Source: Companilactobacillus baiquanensis
GTDB taxonomy: Bacteria > Bacillota > Bacilli > Lactobacillales > Lactobacillaceae
Assembly: GCF_003946605.1 (NCBI RefSeq)
Contig: NZ_RHOQ01000004.1
Coordinates: 124,001 to 188,000 of the forward strand
DNA length: 64,000 nucleotides
Direction of reading: 5' to 3'
The notes below the pieces were generated by a model. It was given only the letters and a program-made list of their open reading frames with translations, was not told where the DNA came from and ran no database searches. The position numbers and the translations under genes are program-made. Of the stretch, positions 24,251 to 33,248 are shown piece by piece. The first letter of the stretch is position 1. Every line of letters begins with the position of its first letter.

Positions 24251-24277
24251 CTTCAAATAAATAAAACTAATATTATA

Positions 24278-24319
24278 AAAAAGTGTACTTATGGGAAAAA
24301 TCCCATAGGTACACTTTTT
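24278..24319 (+). terminator. Terminator of ilvE operon
   Basis: A 19-bp stem (24278-24296 with 24301-24319) has loop AAAA, one wobble pair and an A-tract/T-tract at its base. It can act on both strands. Confidence 0.85.
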
Positions 24320-24339
24320 GTTTACCAAAATGAATCGGA

Positions 24340-24508
24340 AGTTGAAAATGAAAAAAATCGCAGTGGTCGTGATGTTAGGACGAGTGGTCTTCTCGTTCTT
24401 ACAGCACAGGACGTATTTTGAAATTCGCGTACTTTGCGAAGTTCAAAATCGAGATTGAAGATCGTAGCTTCAATCGTTCCTCACAGCGAATTTTTTTCAT
24501 TTTCAACT
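24340..24508. repeat. Cloverleaf-like structured intergenic element, 169 bp
   Basis: The ends are inverted repeats of about 25 bp (AGTTGAAAATGAAAAAAAT at 24340-24358 and its complement ending 24508). Inside are three hairpins: 24369-24384 with 24392-24407, 24416-24428 with 24436-24448 (12 of 13 pairs), and 24453-24460 with 24468-24475. No ORF of useful size exists. The four-stem shape suits a folded RNA or a MITE-like element. No target duplication is evident. Confidence 0.65.
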
Positions 24509-24534
24509 GGAGATGGAAAGTTTTTTCTATCTTT

Positions 24535-25551
24535 CTAGAAAAAGGCTTTACTAACTAAAATCATAAAACCTAATAAAATAACGGAAACTATCAAAGCCGC
24601 TAAAACAGCTTTTTTCCCACTAGTAACAAAGACCTTAAAGTTAACACTCATACCTAAAGCCGCCATTGCCATTCCTAAAACTAAATAAGCTAGCTTTACT
24701 AACCCATTCAATATACCAACTGGCATAGGAATAAAACTTCCAATGATACTTGCCAAAATAAATCCACCCATAAACCATGGGATCGGTAATTTCTGCTTAG
24801 CTGTATTAACACTAGCTTCTGTCTTTTGATACCAGATTCCAATAATCAAAGCTGCCGGTGCCAGCATCAAAACTCTAGATAATTTAGTAATAATAGCCGC
24901 ACTTAAACTTACTGATCCACCAGCCCCTCCTGTGGCAATTGCGTGAGCTATTTCATGCAATGATCCACCGGCCATAACACCAAATTGCGGTGCTGTCATA
25001 TGTAACATCGGTTTAATAGCTATTTCAACTAAAGTGAAAATAGTTCCTAAAATAGCTACGATAGCGACTGCCAAAACTTCATCATCTTTTTTTCGTGCCT
25101 CTGAATCTGGATGAACTTTTATTTGAGGAGAAACTCCCATAACTGCGGCAGCTCCACAAATTCCTGTTCCACTGGCCGTCAAGATTGCTAGTTCCTTATT
25201 TACTCCTAATTTTCGAGCAATGTGATAAGTCAAAATAACAACCCCACTTACAACGACCATAGCAACAACTATCGTCTTCACCCCAGCATTGGCAAGTTCA
25301 ATTAAATTCAATTTGAACCCTAATAAAATAATTCCTAAGCGTAAAAATTTATTGGAAATGAATCCGATCCCAGAATGTGCCTTTTTTATAACGGGTTGGT
25401 GTACTTGAAAAATCATTCCTAATATCAATGAAATAACTAGTGCTCCAATTACCATCAAATATGGCATCCCACCTAAAAACGTTCCTAAGATCGAACAAAC
25501 CAAAGTCATGATAAAAGCATAATAAAAACTTCTCGTCTTAAAAATCCCCAT
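24535..25551 (-). CDS. YeiH/UPF0324 family membrane transporter
   Basis: This 338-residue protein has about nine or ten membrane helices and the family blocks KFLRLGIILLGFKLNL, LTASGTGICGAAAVMGVSPQIK and GGSLHEIAHAIATGGAGG. Members are annotated as putative sulfate or sulfur-compound exporters. The divergent LysR gene is the usual partner (YeiE-YeiH arrangement). A CoA-disulfide reductase with rhodanese domain lies next to the regulator, which fits a sulfur theme. Transport substrate is not proven for most of the family. Confidence 0.85.
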   Translation of the reverse strand: MGIFKTRSFYYAFIMTLVCSILGTFLGGMPYLMVIGALVISLILGMIFQVHQPVIKKAHSGIGFISNKFLRLGIILLGFKLNLIELANAGVKTIVVAMVVVSGVVILTYHIARKLGVNKELAILTASGTGICGAAAVMGVSPQIKVHPDSEARKKDDEVLAVAIVAILGTIFTLVEIAIKPMLHMTAPQFGVMAGGSLHEIAHAIATGGAGGSVSLSAAIITKLSRVLMLAPAALIIGIWYQKTEASVNTAKQKLPIPWFMGGFILASIIGSFIPMPVGILNGLVKLAYLVLGMAMAALGMSVNFKVFVTSGKKAVLAALIVSVILLGFMILVSKAFF

Positions 25552-25590
25552 AAATATTTTTTCCTCTCTTTTAACATGACTTAAATGATA

Positions 25591-25633
25591 ATATAGAATA
25601 GATATAAGTAAAAATTAGTATTTATTTCTATAT
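25591..25633. promoter_or_regulatory. Candidate LysR binding region
   Basis: The divergent gap between the transporter and LysR genes holds an 8-bp dyad, ATATAGAA (25591-25598) and TTCTATAT (25626-25633). It could be the LysR site, but AT-rich dyads are common here. Confidence 0.3.
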
Positions 25634-25658
25634 CATAAATAATGCTTATGAGGTAATC

Positions 25659-26516
25659 ATGTTAGATAAACGATTTAAAACTTTAGTCATCCTATCAGAA
25701 ACTCTTTCTTACACTAAAACTGCTAAACAGCTATTCGTCACACAACCCGCTGTTTCTCAGCAAATAAATTCTTTAGAAAATGAATTGAATCTCACTTTAG
25801 TCTCTAAAGATAATAATAAAATTCATTTAACCAAGGCGGGTAATGTTTTAGCCGACTACGCAAAAAAGACTTTCCTAGAAAGTACCAAATTGATCGAATC
25901 ACTTCAAAAAGAGAAAAATTTACACCAATTAAAAATGGGCTGCACTCTATCTTTGAGTACAACCCTTTTGCCTAAATTCATTAATCAATTAACAGATGAT
26001 TTCAAAATCACTACTACTGAAATTAATAATACCAAACATGTCCTAACTAAAATTCGTGAAGGCAAAATTGATTTTGGACTAATCGAAGGTAATTTTAATA
26101 AAAATGAGTTTGATTCCATTTTGATAAAATACGAACCCTTCATTTGCGTAGCCAATCCCAAATTGAAATTTGATAATCCTACTTCAATCGAAGATCTCTT
26201 TGACCAAAACATTCTAATCAGAGAGTTAGGTTCAGGAAGCAGAGAAATTTTAGAAAATTGGTTGGCAATTCAAAATTTTCAGATCAATGATTTTCAAAAT
26301 ATTTCAGAAATTTCTAGTCCAATAACTATCATTCAGCTATTAAAACAAAATCTTGGTATTAGTTTTATGTATAAGTCACTCGTCGAACAGGAATTGGATA
26401 ATGAAATATTACAACAAATTCACATAAAATCATTCAACATAGATCATCCAATTAACTTAGTATTTTTAAAAAATAGTTATTTTACTGATATTTATCAACA
26501 ACTAGTTAACTTATAG
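25659..26516 (+). CDS. LysR family transcriptional regulator
   Basis: This 285-residue LysR-type regulator has the N-terminal HTH (TAKQLFVTQPAVSQQINSLENEL, about 21-43) and a periplasmic-binding-like effector domain (about 90-280). ATG 25659 has SD GAGG. It is divergent from the YeiH-type transporter and convergent (6-nt overlap of ends) with the CoA-disulfide reductase gene. It most likely controls the transporter and itself. Effector identity is not readable; CysB/YeiE-like sulfur effectors are a guess from the neighbours. Confidence 0.88.
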   Translation: MLDKRFKTLVILSETLSYTKTAKQLFVTQPAVSQQINSLENELNLTLVSKDNNKIHLTKAGNVLADYAKKTFLESTKLIESLQKEKNLHQLKMGCTLSLSTTLLPKFINQLTDDFKITTTEINNTKHVLTKIREGKIDFGLIEGNFNKNEFDSILIKYEPFICVANPKLKFDNPTSIEDLFDQNILIRELGSGSREILENWLAIQNFQINDFQNISEISSPITIIQLLKQNLGISFMYKSLVEQELDNEILQQIHIKSFNIDHPINLVFLKNSYFTDIYQQLVNL

Positions 26517-28211
26517 ATCTAATTTATAATCAGTTACGATTGGTTCACGTTTATCATGAATATCGCGGAAATATTCATATTCAGATAAGCCTGAGAATGA
26601 ACCTACTATATTATAAATATTAGTGTAGCCAAGATTATTTAAAGCTCTAACCATGTTGTAGCTTCTCTGGCTAGTTAAGCAGTGAATATAGACTGGTTGA
26701 TTCTTTGGTATCTCATCTAATCTATCACGGAATTGGCTCAATGGTATATTGAGAGCGCCTTTGATGTGTCCCGCTGCATATTCATCAGGTTCACGAGCAT
26801 CGATTATAAAGGCCTTTTCTTCAACTAATTTACGAACACAAGTTAGTGATACTTGCTTATACTCATCATTTAAAATATTAGTTCCCACAAGTCCTGCCAT
26901 ATTAACAGCATTCTTAGCGGTACTAAACATTGGTTGATAACACAATTCAAGATTTTGCAGGTCTTCAACGTATCCATGCATCGTGATCATTGTAGCGATA
27001 ACATCAATTTGTTTATCAACTTGGCTCTTACCCACAGCTTGTGCCCCTAAAATTTCTCCAGTTGGATAGCTGAAAACTAATTTAAGGAAAATTGGATGAA
27101 CATCTGGCATCAATGATACTTTATCTTTTGGTGCTACCATTGCAACACGATATTCAATGTTATTCTTTTGACATTGTTCTTCACTTAAACCTGTTGAGGC
27201 TGCATTCAAGCCAAATACACCAATAACTTGCGAACCAATAACACCATGTTGATGTACTAAACGACCATAGGCATGATTGACCGCATCACGAGCTTCTATT
27301 TGAGCTGGAAATGCTAAATCTAAACGTTCCTTTTTCTTCGTTATCATATTAACAACTTCGATCGCATCACCAACGGCATAAATATGAGGTAAATTCGTTT
27401 GATAATTTTGGTTAACTGCAATAGCACCAGTTTCTCCGATTTTTACACCGATCTTCTTGGCTAAAGAAACTTCTGGTGTAACACCAACTGCCATTATTAT
27501 CATTTCTGTGGAAACGTTTTCCCCAGAATCAAAAATAACCGCATCATCTGTAAATTCAACGACTTTGTGGTTCAATAACAAATTAACACCATGTTCCATC
27601 AATTGCTTATGGATGATTTGTGCTAGATCATCGTCCATATTTTTTAGAACATGCTTAGAAGAACCAACTAAAGTAATATTCTTACCGGCTTCGACCAAGT
27701 TTTCGGTTACTTCTAATCCAATGAATCCCGCGCCAACTACCGTAATATTTTTAACGTTATTTTCTTCAATATAATCATGGATCTTTCTTATATCAACAAC
27801 ATTTCTAACTGAAAAGACATTCTCATTTTTTATTCCTTTAACGTAACTTGGCATTTTAGGAACAGCACCTGGAGATAAGAATAATTCATCATAATTATAA
27901 GTATTAATACTTTTTGTTTCCAAGTTCTTTATTTGAACTGTCTTATTTTCAGCAGATACATCAATAACTTCAGTATTAGTAACAGCGTTAATATTGTATT
28001 GTTTCTTAAATTGTTCCGGACTCATTAAGACAATATCATCGGCGTGTTCAACCGTTCCACTCAAATAATATGGAAGTGCACAATTAGAAAAGGAAACATC
28101 TGGCCCCTTTTCAAACATTGTTATTTCAGCATCTTCATCTAATCTTCTAACCCTCGCTGCAACCGACGCACCACCAGCAACGCCACCAACAACAACAATC
28201 TTTTTTCCCAT
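26511..28211 (-). CDS. CoA-disulfide reductase with C-terminal rhodanese domain
   Basis: This 566-residue FAD-dependent pyridine nucleotide-disulfide oxidoreductase is fused to a rhodanese module. It has an FAD motif VVVGGVAGGASVAARVRR, single active Cys C44 in SFSNCALPYYLSG, NAD-binding VVGAGFIGLEV and FAD motif IYAVGDAIEV. The rhodanese domain (about residues 465-555) has DAREPDEYAAGHIKGALNIP and the sulfur-carrying Cys in HCLTSQRS. Such CoADR-RHD fusions reduce CoA disulfides, persulfides or polysulfide. SD AAGGAG precedes the ATG. It is likely part of thiol and oxidative stress handling in a cell without glutathione synthesis, which is inferred. Confidence 0.9.
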   Translation of the reverse strand: MGKKIVVVGGVAGGASVAARVRRLDEDAEITMFEKGPDVSFSNCALPYYLSGTVEHADDIVLMSPEQFKKQYNINAVTNTEVIDVSAENKTVQIKNLETKSINTYNYDELFLSPGAVPKMPSYVKGIKNENVFSVRNVVDIRKIHDYIEENNVKNITVVGAGFIGLEVTENLVEAGKNITLVGSSKHVLKNMDDDLAQIIHKQLMEHGVNLLLNHKVVEFTDDAVIFDSGENVSTEMIIMAVGVTPEVSLAKKIGVKIGETGAIAVNQNYQTNLPHIYAVGDAIEVVNMITKKKERLDLAFPAQIEARDAVNHAYGRLVHQHGVIGSQVIGVFGLNAASTGLSEEQCQKNNIEYRVAMVAPKDKVSLMPDVHPIFLKLVFSYPTGEILGAQAVGKSQVDKQIDVIATMITMHGYVEDLQNLELCYQPMFSTAKNAVNMAGLVGTNILNDEYKQVSLTCVRKLVEEKAFIIDAREPDEYAAGHIKGALNIPLSQFRDRLDEIPKNQPVYIHCLTSQRSYNMVRALNNLGYTNIYNIVGSFSGLSEYEYFRDIHDKREPIVTDYKLDL

Positions 28212-28382
28212 TTTATTTCACTCCTTAAATGAGGTTGCACACATAATAATTTATAGAAAGCTAAGAAAGCTCTTACATTTCCAGCATACTTCATTCAAGG
28301 CGATTTAGCTATAAGAAATCAGTTTCTTCTACTATTTGTCCATGCTAAGATATTATTAACAATCATGAAAAGAGGATTTAGA

Positions 28383-28856
28383 ATGAAAATTTATTTCGCT
28401 AACGGTTTATTTTCCCAAGCTGATCGTATGTTTAACGAAGTAGTTGTTAAGCAAATTCGTGAAATGTCAGATGATATTGAAGTTTACTTACCCCAAGAAA
28501 ATGGTGATATCAACGATAAAACTAAATTTGCGGACTCGATCAAAATTGCTGAAGAAGATAATAAGGAATTACTCTCATCAGATTTAGTCGTTGCTATTCT
28601 TGATGGAGAAATTATCGATATTGGTGTTGCTTCTGAAATTGGACTGGCATTTGGTAAAGAAATTCCTGTCCTTGGACTTTATACTGATTTAAGACAACAC
28701 GGTGCAGAGAATCCAGAAAAACTAAAAGCTGTTGGTGAAATCGGTGAAAATCCCTTCCAATATGTCAACACTTACACCATTGGTCTCATCAAATTAAACG
28801 GTAAAGTGGTTAATACGATCGACAAATTATTGCAAGAAATCAAGGCGTATATCTAA
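28383..28856 (+). CDS. Nucleoside 2-deoxyribosyltransferase
   Basis: This 157-residue enzyme moves deoxyribose between nucleobases for base salvage. I chose ATG 28383 over the in-frame ATG 28365, because AGAGGA then lies 7 nt upstream and the protein opens MKIYFANGLFSQADR. Residues DLVVAILDG and the putative nucleophile E85 in GVASEIGLAFG follow the family pattern. Length equals that of the characterised Lactobacillus enzymes. It is a single gene between an upstream spacer of about 170 bp and a terminator at 28913. Confidence 0.88.
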   Translation: MKIYFANGLFSQADRMFNEVVVKQIREMSDDIEVYLPQENGDINDKTKFADSIKIAEEDNKELLSSDLVVAILDGEIIDIGVASEIGLAFGKEIPVLGLYTDLRQHGAENPEKLKAVGEIGENPFQYVNTYTIGLIKLNGKVVNTIDKLLQEIKAYI

Positions 28857-28912
28857 AATAATTTTCTAAATAATGAGTTTTTTAGATTTCAATAATATTA
28901 CATGTCTTTTAC

Positions 28913-28937
28913 AGTTGGATTATATCCAACTTTTTTT
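28913..28937 (+). terminator. Terminator after deoxyribosyltransferase
   Basis: AGTTGGAT (28913-28920) and ATCCAACT (28924-28931) are followed by a run of T. Confidence 0.75.
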
Positions 28938-29020
28938 ATGCCATGCGTTATATGATGTTTCTCGTAAGAAAATTCGTTAAGCCAAAAAGGCTTCAAAGTA
29001 ATTCGGGGGAAATATTTCTA

Positions 29021-29845
29021 ATGAGAATCAAAAAAATTGCAGTATCAGTTTTAACCGTAGCTTCACTTGCACTTACAACATTGGCAACAACAGGTAATGC
29101 TGTTCAAGCCGCCGTTTCAGTTTCTAACACAGATGGTGTGGTCTATGTTACAAATACTAACGGTGCAACTGTTTATAACGAACCTTCAGTTGATGGTGAT
29201 ATTACAACTGGCTCAGCTTCTCTACAAAATAATACAGCTTGGAAAATCGACAAATCAATTACACTTGATGATGCAACTTACTATGAAGTAGGTACAAACA
29301 TGTGGCTCAAATCATCTGATATTTCATTTGATGCTCCACAAGCAGATTCATCAACACAATCTTCAAGTGAAGTTAATAAATGGATGTATGTTCAATCAGA
29401 TCAAGGTAACGTAAATCTTTATGATGCACCAAATGGTTACTTCAACGGTAACTCTGTTTCAAATGGTTCAGGTTATGAAGTTTATGATGAATATACTGAC
29501 TCAAGTAACCAAGTTTGGTATGATCTTGGCGCTGGTCAATGGATCAAAGCTGAATTCATGACAGAACAACAAGTATCAGAAACAATCACTATGAACGCAA
29601 CTGCTTATGACCCAGCCGTATTAGGCTCAAACATGGGTTACAGTGGTGTTGCCGCTAACTTATCAAAATTCCCTAAGGGTACACATCTAAAGATCACTGA
29701 TGGCAATGGTAACGTATATGACCGTGTTGTTAATGATACTGGTTACTTTGCATACAGCAACCCTAACCAATTGGATATTGCTATGCCAAATTCACAAGCA
29801 CTACAATTTGGTCGCCAAAATGTTACAGTTCAAGTAATTAAATAA
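29021..29845 (+). CDS. Secreted cell-wall protein with C-terminal 3D (DPBB) domain
   Basis: I take ATG 29021 as the start: a GGGGGA ribosome site lies ahead of it, and the protein then opens with a normal signal peptide (RIKKIAVSV...A, cleavage near VQAA), giving 274 residues. Two SH3-like or SLAP-like repeats follow (VYVTNTNGATVYNEPS and VNLYDAPNGYF, each ending near WIK or WLK). The last 85 residues are a double-psi beta-barrel of the 3D type (MNATAYDP, VVNDTGYFAYSNP, FGRQNVTVQV) with the conserved Asp residues, as in peptidoglycan-active stationary-phase proteins. The enzymatic role is inferred. Confidence 0.8.
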   Translation: MRIKKIAVSVLTVASLALTTLATTGNAVQAAVSVSNTDGVVYVTNTNGATVYNEPSVDGDITTGSASLQNNTAWKIDKSITLDDATYYEVGTNMWLKSSDISFDAPQADSSTQSSSEVNKWMYVQSDQGNVNLYDAPNGYFNGNSVSNGSGYEVYDEYTDSSNQVWYDLGAGQWIKAEFMTEQQVSETITMNATAYDPAVLGSNMGYSGVAANLSKFPKGTHLKITDGNGNVYDRVVNDTGYFAYSNPNQLDIAMPNSQALQFGRQNVTVQVIK

Positions 29846-29860
29846 TTAGTAATTAAATAC

Positions 29861-29904
29861 AAAAAGGTATTTCTACAGTATTATATTGTGGAGATACCTT
29901 TTTT
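29861..29904 (+). terminator. Terminator of the 3D-domain gene
   Basis: The stem 29861-29873 with 29891-29904 (AAAAAGGTATTTC / GAGATACCTTTTTT) has a T-tract. Its 3' arm doubles as the first recognisable codons of the broken PAP2 gene. Confidence 0.75.
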
Positions 29905-30402
29905 GGTAGTCCACCTGTTATTATTGTTTTAACAATATTTTTAGCCTTGTGGTTATTTTCAAGAAATAAAAAAATTGAAAGCATTTGGACTGTTTGTACA
30001 TTAATGGCAGGTGATGCCATAGCATTTTTAATAAAAATAACTGTTAAACGTCCTCGTCCTACTGACAAACTAATTCCCGATGCAGGTTACAGTTTTCCTA
30101 GCGGTCATGTTTTTGGAACAACGATTTTGATTTTATTAGTAATCTATCTAGTCATACCATATTTTAAGAATCAAGAAACACAATTTTTACTTTGTGCACT
30201 AGCAATCAGCTGGTTAGCAGTGCTTATCTTCTCCAGACTATATCTTAGAGGACACTTTGCTTCTGATACTTTGGGTAGTGTTTTACTAGCAGCCTCATGG
30301 TGGGAAGTTTCGCAAATGCTTTATTTGAAATATTATGATACTGTTGCCGGAATTTTAAATAGACTTCCCTTATTGCAGAAAAAAATCAGAAGTAAAAAGT
30401 AA
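29899..30402 (+). pseudogene. 5'-truncated PAP2 phosphatase gene ending in an IS66 end
   Basis: In-frame PAP2 sequence starts abruptly inside the preceding terminator with FFGSPPVIIVLT and continues through all phosphatase motifs (KITVKRPRP, PSGHVFGT, SRLYLRGHFASD). Family members normally carry about 60 more N-terminal residues with the first membrane helix. Here that part is missing and the frame has no ATG; only a TTG (29947) deep inside could serve. The stop codon TAA (30400-30402) is supplied by an IS66-type end. Both ends therefore look damaged. Leaky expression of a shortened protein cannot be excluded. Confidence 0.75.
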
Positions 30403-30620
30403 GCGCCATATAGTGAAGTACTGATTGATTTCACAACAAATAGACAACCACCGTTGGCTTTTCGGTTTGGTTGTCTATTTATTTGCAATTTAATTGAACT
30501 GATTGTAACCAGATCATGTAATGAATCATATATCAGTTTAAGAATTTGTTCACTACTGGTGATCTGCCAACGACATATATCATCTCGACTAATATCTAGT
30601 GGAGCACAACTTTCATATTA
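30399..30620 (-). mobile_element. IS66-family remnant 1
   Basis: A 29-bp end (30399-30427, GTAAGCGCC then TATAGTGAAGTACTGATTG) equals, with one difference, the end of the remnant at 32903. On the minus strand about 30600-30500, a frame reads PLDISRDDICRWQIT then a helix, resembling the IS66 transposase segment before its first catalytic Asp. A hairpin (30438-30450 with 30468-30480) interrupts it. No intact ORF remains. Confidence 0.6.
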
Positions 30621-30988
30621 GAACTTATCTATTATTCTAAATTAGTTGGATAGAATATAAACTAAAATTTAAAAGGTACAGAACGGCTTCAATAACTTGA
30701 TACCCTTCTAAGTTTAATTAAAATATTTTGAAAGATAAAAAAAACTAATGACTTAACCTTTGGAAACAGCACATCGCCAATACCACTACACATATGAAAG
30801 CTATATTCACCACTAGAAGGAATCAAAGAATGTTCAGCAACTATGCTGGAAATTCAGCAGTTATTAGGACAATTGATATAATAATTTCTTTAAAGAATCT
30901 ATCATTAAAAGATTTGAATTATTTTTTTAAAAGAAATCGGTTTAGGAATGCTTGAATAATATGATAGAGATCTAGTATTATAAGCAAT
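30621..30988. other. AT-rich intergenic stretch, nothing recognised
   Basis: I see only short AT-rich sequence with no credible ORF, SD, terminator or strong promoter. It may be decayed mobile-element DNA, as it adjoins the IS66 remnant. An unusually poor ribosome site precedes the next gene. Confidence 0.5.
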
Positions 30989-31270
30989 ATGAAGAATGTT
31001 AATAAAACACAACAAATAGCAGTATTTAAAGCCTTGGCGGACCCTGTGCGTTTAGAAATAATTCAATATTTAAAGCAATCTGATCACGAGGTTTCTTGTG
31101 GTGAAGTTGGCAGGAAAATTGATATTAGTAAGACTTCCGGATCATATCACTTTAAACTCTTACAAGTAGCGGGTTTGATCAATGCACGAAAAGAAGCCCG
31201 TGAAAAATACGTCAGCCTCAACCAGGCAACCTTTGATAAGTATGTTACTAATTTTTATAAAAATATTTAA
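30989..31270 (+). CDS. ArsR family (winged-helix) repressor
   Basis: This 93-residue regulator has an ArsR-type fold: FKALADPVRLEIIQYLKQ, then the recognition helix region KTSGSYHFKLLQVAGLINARKEAREKYVSL. There is no metal-binding CxC motif; the single Cys (SCGEVG) is at the start of helix 3, so a metal sensor is not evident. The ATG lacks a clear SD. The next gene is an MFS pump with a palindromic operator over its promoter, so this is probably a local repressor of that pump. A terminator overlaps its stop codon. Confidence 0.85.
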   Translation: MKNVNKTQQIAVFKALADPVRLEIIQYLKQSDHEVSCGEVGRKIDISKTSGSYHFKLLQVAGLINARKEAREKYVSLNQATFDKYVTNFYKNI

Positions 31271-31294
31271 GAGTGGATATTTCCACTCTTTTTG
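31269..31294 (+). terminator. Terminator after arsR-type gene
   Basis: AAGAGTGGA (31269-31277) with TCCACTCTT (31282-31290) and a T-tract. It starts in the stop codon and separates arsR from the pump gene. Confidence 0.75.
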
Positions 31295-31299
31295 TTTGG

Positions 31300-31357
31300 T
31301 TGTCAGAGATTTTGATCCATGTTAATTTTAAATAGTTCAAAATGTTTTGAACTATTT
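31300..31357 (+). promoter_or_regulatory. Promoter and perfect palindrome operator of MFS pump
   Basis: TTGTCA (31300-31305), 17 bp, TAATTT (31323-31328). A perfect 13-bp inverted repeat follows at once (AAATAGTTCAAAA 31330-31342 with TTTTGAACTATTT 31345-31357, 2-bp gap), covering the predicted start. Its size and symmetry suit an ArsR-type dimer. Confidence 0.7.
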
Positions 31358-31387
31358 TGGAGTAAAACTTAAGACTGGGGAAGAGGA

Positions 31388-32761
31388 ATGATAAAGAGAC
31401 AAACTAATTCAAGTTGGGTTTTAGTATTAACGTCATTAGGCTTTTTTATGTCGATGATGGATTCAATGATTGTGACCACAGCCTCGACGGCTATTCGCAA
31501 TGATTTTCATATCTCAGTTTCAACTTTGCAGTGGGCAATGAATGCTTATAATATTACGATTGCGGCTGTTCTTTTAGTTGGTGTTTCCTTTGGTGAGAGA
31601 TTTGGTCGTCGTAAGGTTTATAACTTAGGAATACTTATTTTTACGATTGGTTCGGTACTTTGTGCACTATCAAATGATATTACATTTTTAGTGTTTGCCC
31701 GTGTTGTTGAAGGGATTGGAGCATCAGTGATGACACCAATGTCGATGGCCATTTTGACGAATTCATTACCCGCTTCAGAACGAGGCAAGGCTTTGGGAAT
31801 TTGGAGTGGAATTGGTGGCCTGGCGCTCATTGTCGGCCCATCCTTAGGCGGATTTATTGTAGCTAAATTGACGTGGCAATGGATATTCTGGATTAATGTT
31901 CCAATTGGAATCATAGCAATTATTTTATCGGCTAAAATATTGCCAGATAGTGTGGGGAATAGCGATAAGGTGGGGTTACTTGATTCACTACTAGTTATAA
32001 TTGCATCAAGTAGCATTATCTGGTCTTTGTCATCTCTGACAAATATTGAATCAAGTGTATTAACGCTTGGAGTTGGTATTTTAGGATTGTTAGTAGGTGT
32101 TTGGTTCGTATTACGTCAAAAATCGGAAGCTAAACCAATGATTCCATTGAAATATTTCCAATCGGTAGCTTTTACAGGTGGCAATGTTGCAACGTTCTTA
32201 CTGTATGGGTCAATGTATGGTGTTGTATTCTTCCTACCACAATTTCTACAAGTAGTGAGTGGAGCCGATTCTTTAATTACTGGACTTGAGATACTGCCAT
32301 GGACAGGTACTTTAGTGTTGATAGCACCGTTTTCCGGAGCAGCTGTCGATAAGTATGGTGAAAAATCGATTGCAACATTGGGACTAATTTTTCAGGGTAT
32401 CGGTTATATTCTAATTACGATATTAGTTAGTAGTCACAGTTCATATGTGAAGTTAATTGTTCCATTAGCAATTGCTGGTGTCGGATTGTCAATGGCTGGT
32501 CCTGCCCTGCAAAAAATTGTTTTAGGATCAGTTGCTAAAGTAGAGATTGGTAAGGCCTCGGGAATTTATAATGTTTTTCGCTTATTAGGTGGAGCGGTTG
32601 GAACAACTGTTTCAGTAATTGTTTTTTATCAATTTGGTGGAGTTAGTAGTTCAGCATTGTTTGTTAATGGTTTTCGAGCAGTGATGTTGAGTGCGGGATT
32701 TATTTCTATTTTAGGAATAACCTTTTCATTTAGATTTACCAATTCGTCATTTGAAAGATAA
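31388..32761 (+). CDS. MFS drug-efflux transporter, DHA2 type
   Basis: This 457-residue multi-helix exporter of the EmrB/QacA group has helix 1 FFMSMMDSMIVTTASTAI, motif A FGRRKVYN, VEGIGASVMTPMSMAIL in helix 4 and motif C GIGGLALIVGPSLGGF. It is not a close copy of the pump at 19238. Expression is probably governed by the adjacent ArsR-type repressor through the palindrome at 31330-31357. The gene is GC-richer in places than its neighbours and lies between two IS66 remnants, which is compatible with acquisition by transfer. Confidence 0.9.
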   Translation: MIKRQTNSSWVLVLTSLGFFMSMMDSMIVTTASTAIRNDFHISVSTLQWAMNAYNITIAAVLLVGVSFGERFGRRKVYNLGILIFTIGSVLCALSNDITFLVFARVVEGIGASVMTPMSMAILTNSLPASERGKALGIWSGIGGLALIVGPSLGGFIVAKLTWQWIFWINVPIGIIAIILSAKILPDSVGNSDKVGLLDSLLVIIASSSIIWSLSSLTNIESSVLTLGVGILGLLVGVWFVLRQKSEAKPMIPLKYFQSVAFTGGNVATFLLYGSMYGVVFFLPQFLQVVSGADSLITGLEILPWTGTLVLIAPFSGAAVDKYGEKSIATLGLIFQGIGYILITILVSSHSSYVKLIVPLAIAGVGLSMAGPALQKIVLGSVAKVEIGKASGIYNVFRLLGGAVGTTVSVIVFYQFGGVSSSALFVNGFRAVMLSAGFISILGITFSFRFTNSSFER

Positions 32762-32902
32762 GTTGGAAATCTTTTGTCGGACATGATTCACAATGAAGCG
32801 ATGAATAGATTACCCAAAAAACTCATGTTACAATCCAATAAAAGTAAAAGAGATTACAATTATTTTGGAACAAATCAACTACGTTAAAATATAAAATGAA
32901 AC

Positions 32903-33241
32903 GTAAGCGCCGTATAGTGAAGTACTGATTGTGACCAGGGCATATAATTCATCAACGATTCCTGATTAATAACTTCAAGATGAGGAATCTCGTTGAACAA
33001 GTAATTAAGATACTTACGAGGATCTAGTCCTTGAGCTTCAGCTGTATTGTTAGAAAATTCTAAACGTCCATCATTTAGAACTTCCATTATGCCCGAACGC
33101 TGCTTTGCAGCGTATTCGGCAACTCGCCCAAGTTTTATCCTTGACTAAGGGTAGAAAAATAACCTCCTTCAATTTCTTGATGTACTCAAGTTTACTGAAG
33201 AAAGTTATCTTTTTGTAGGTACCAAGTTATCCGATGCTTAC
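32903..33241 (-). mobile_element. IS66-family remnant 2 (deleted transposase)
   Basis: The element is bounded by GTAAGCGCCGTATAG (32903 onward) and an inverted GTAAGCATCGGATAA ending at 33241. On the minus strand the frame reads LGRVAEYAAKQRSG, then NDGRLEFSNNTAE, joined directly to AQGLDPRKYLNYLFNEIPHL and YMPWSQS. The roughly 40 residues normally between SNN-AER and the GLDPRKYL block are absent, so the transposase has an internal deletion and lacks its N-terminal half. Eight-base target duplications are not evident. The 140 bp between the MFS gene and this element hold nothing I can name. Confidence 0.75.
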
Positions 33242-33248
33242 AGTAAAA

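Noticed and set aside
30792-30953. Short plus-strand ORF of about 50 codons upstream of the ArsR gene
   Set aside because: No ribosome site, low-complexity AT-rich codons and position next to IS debris make it noise.
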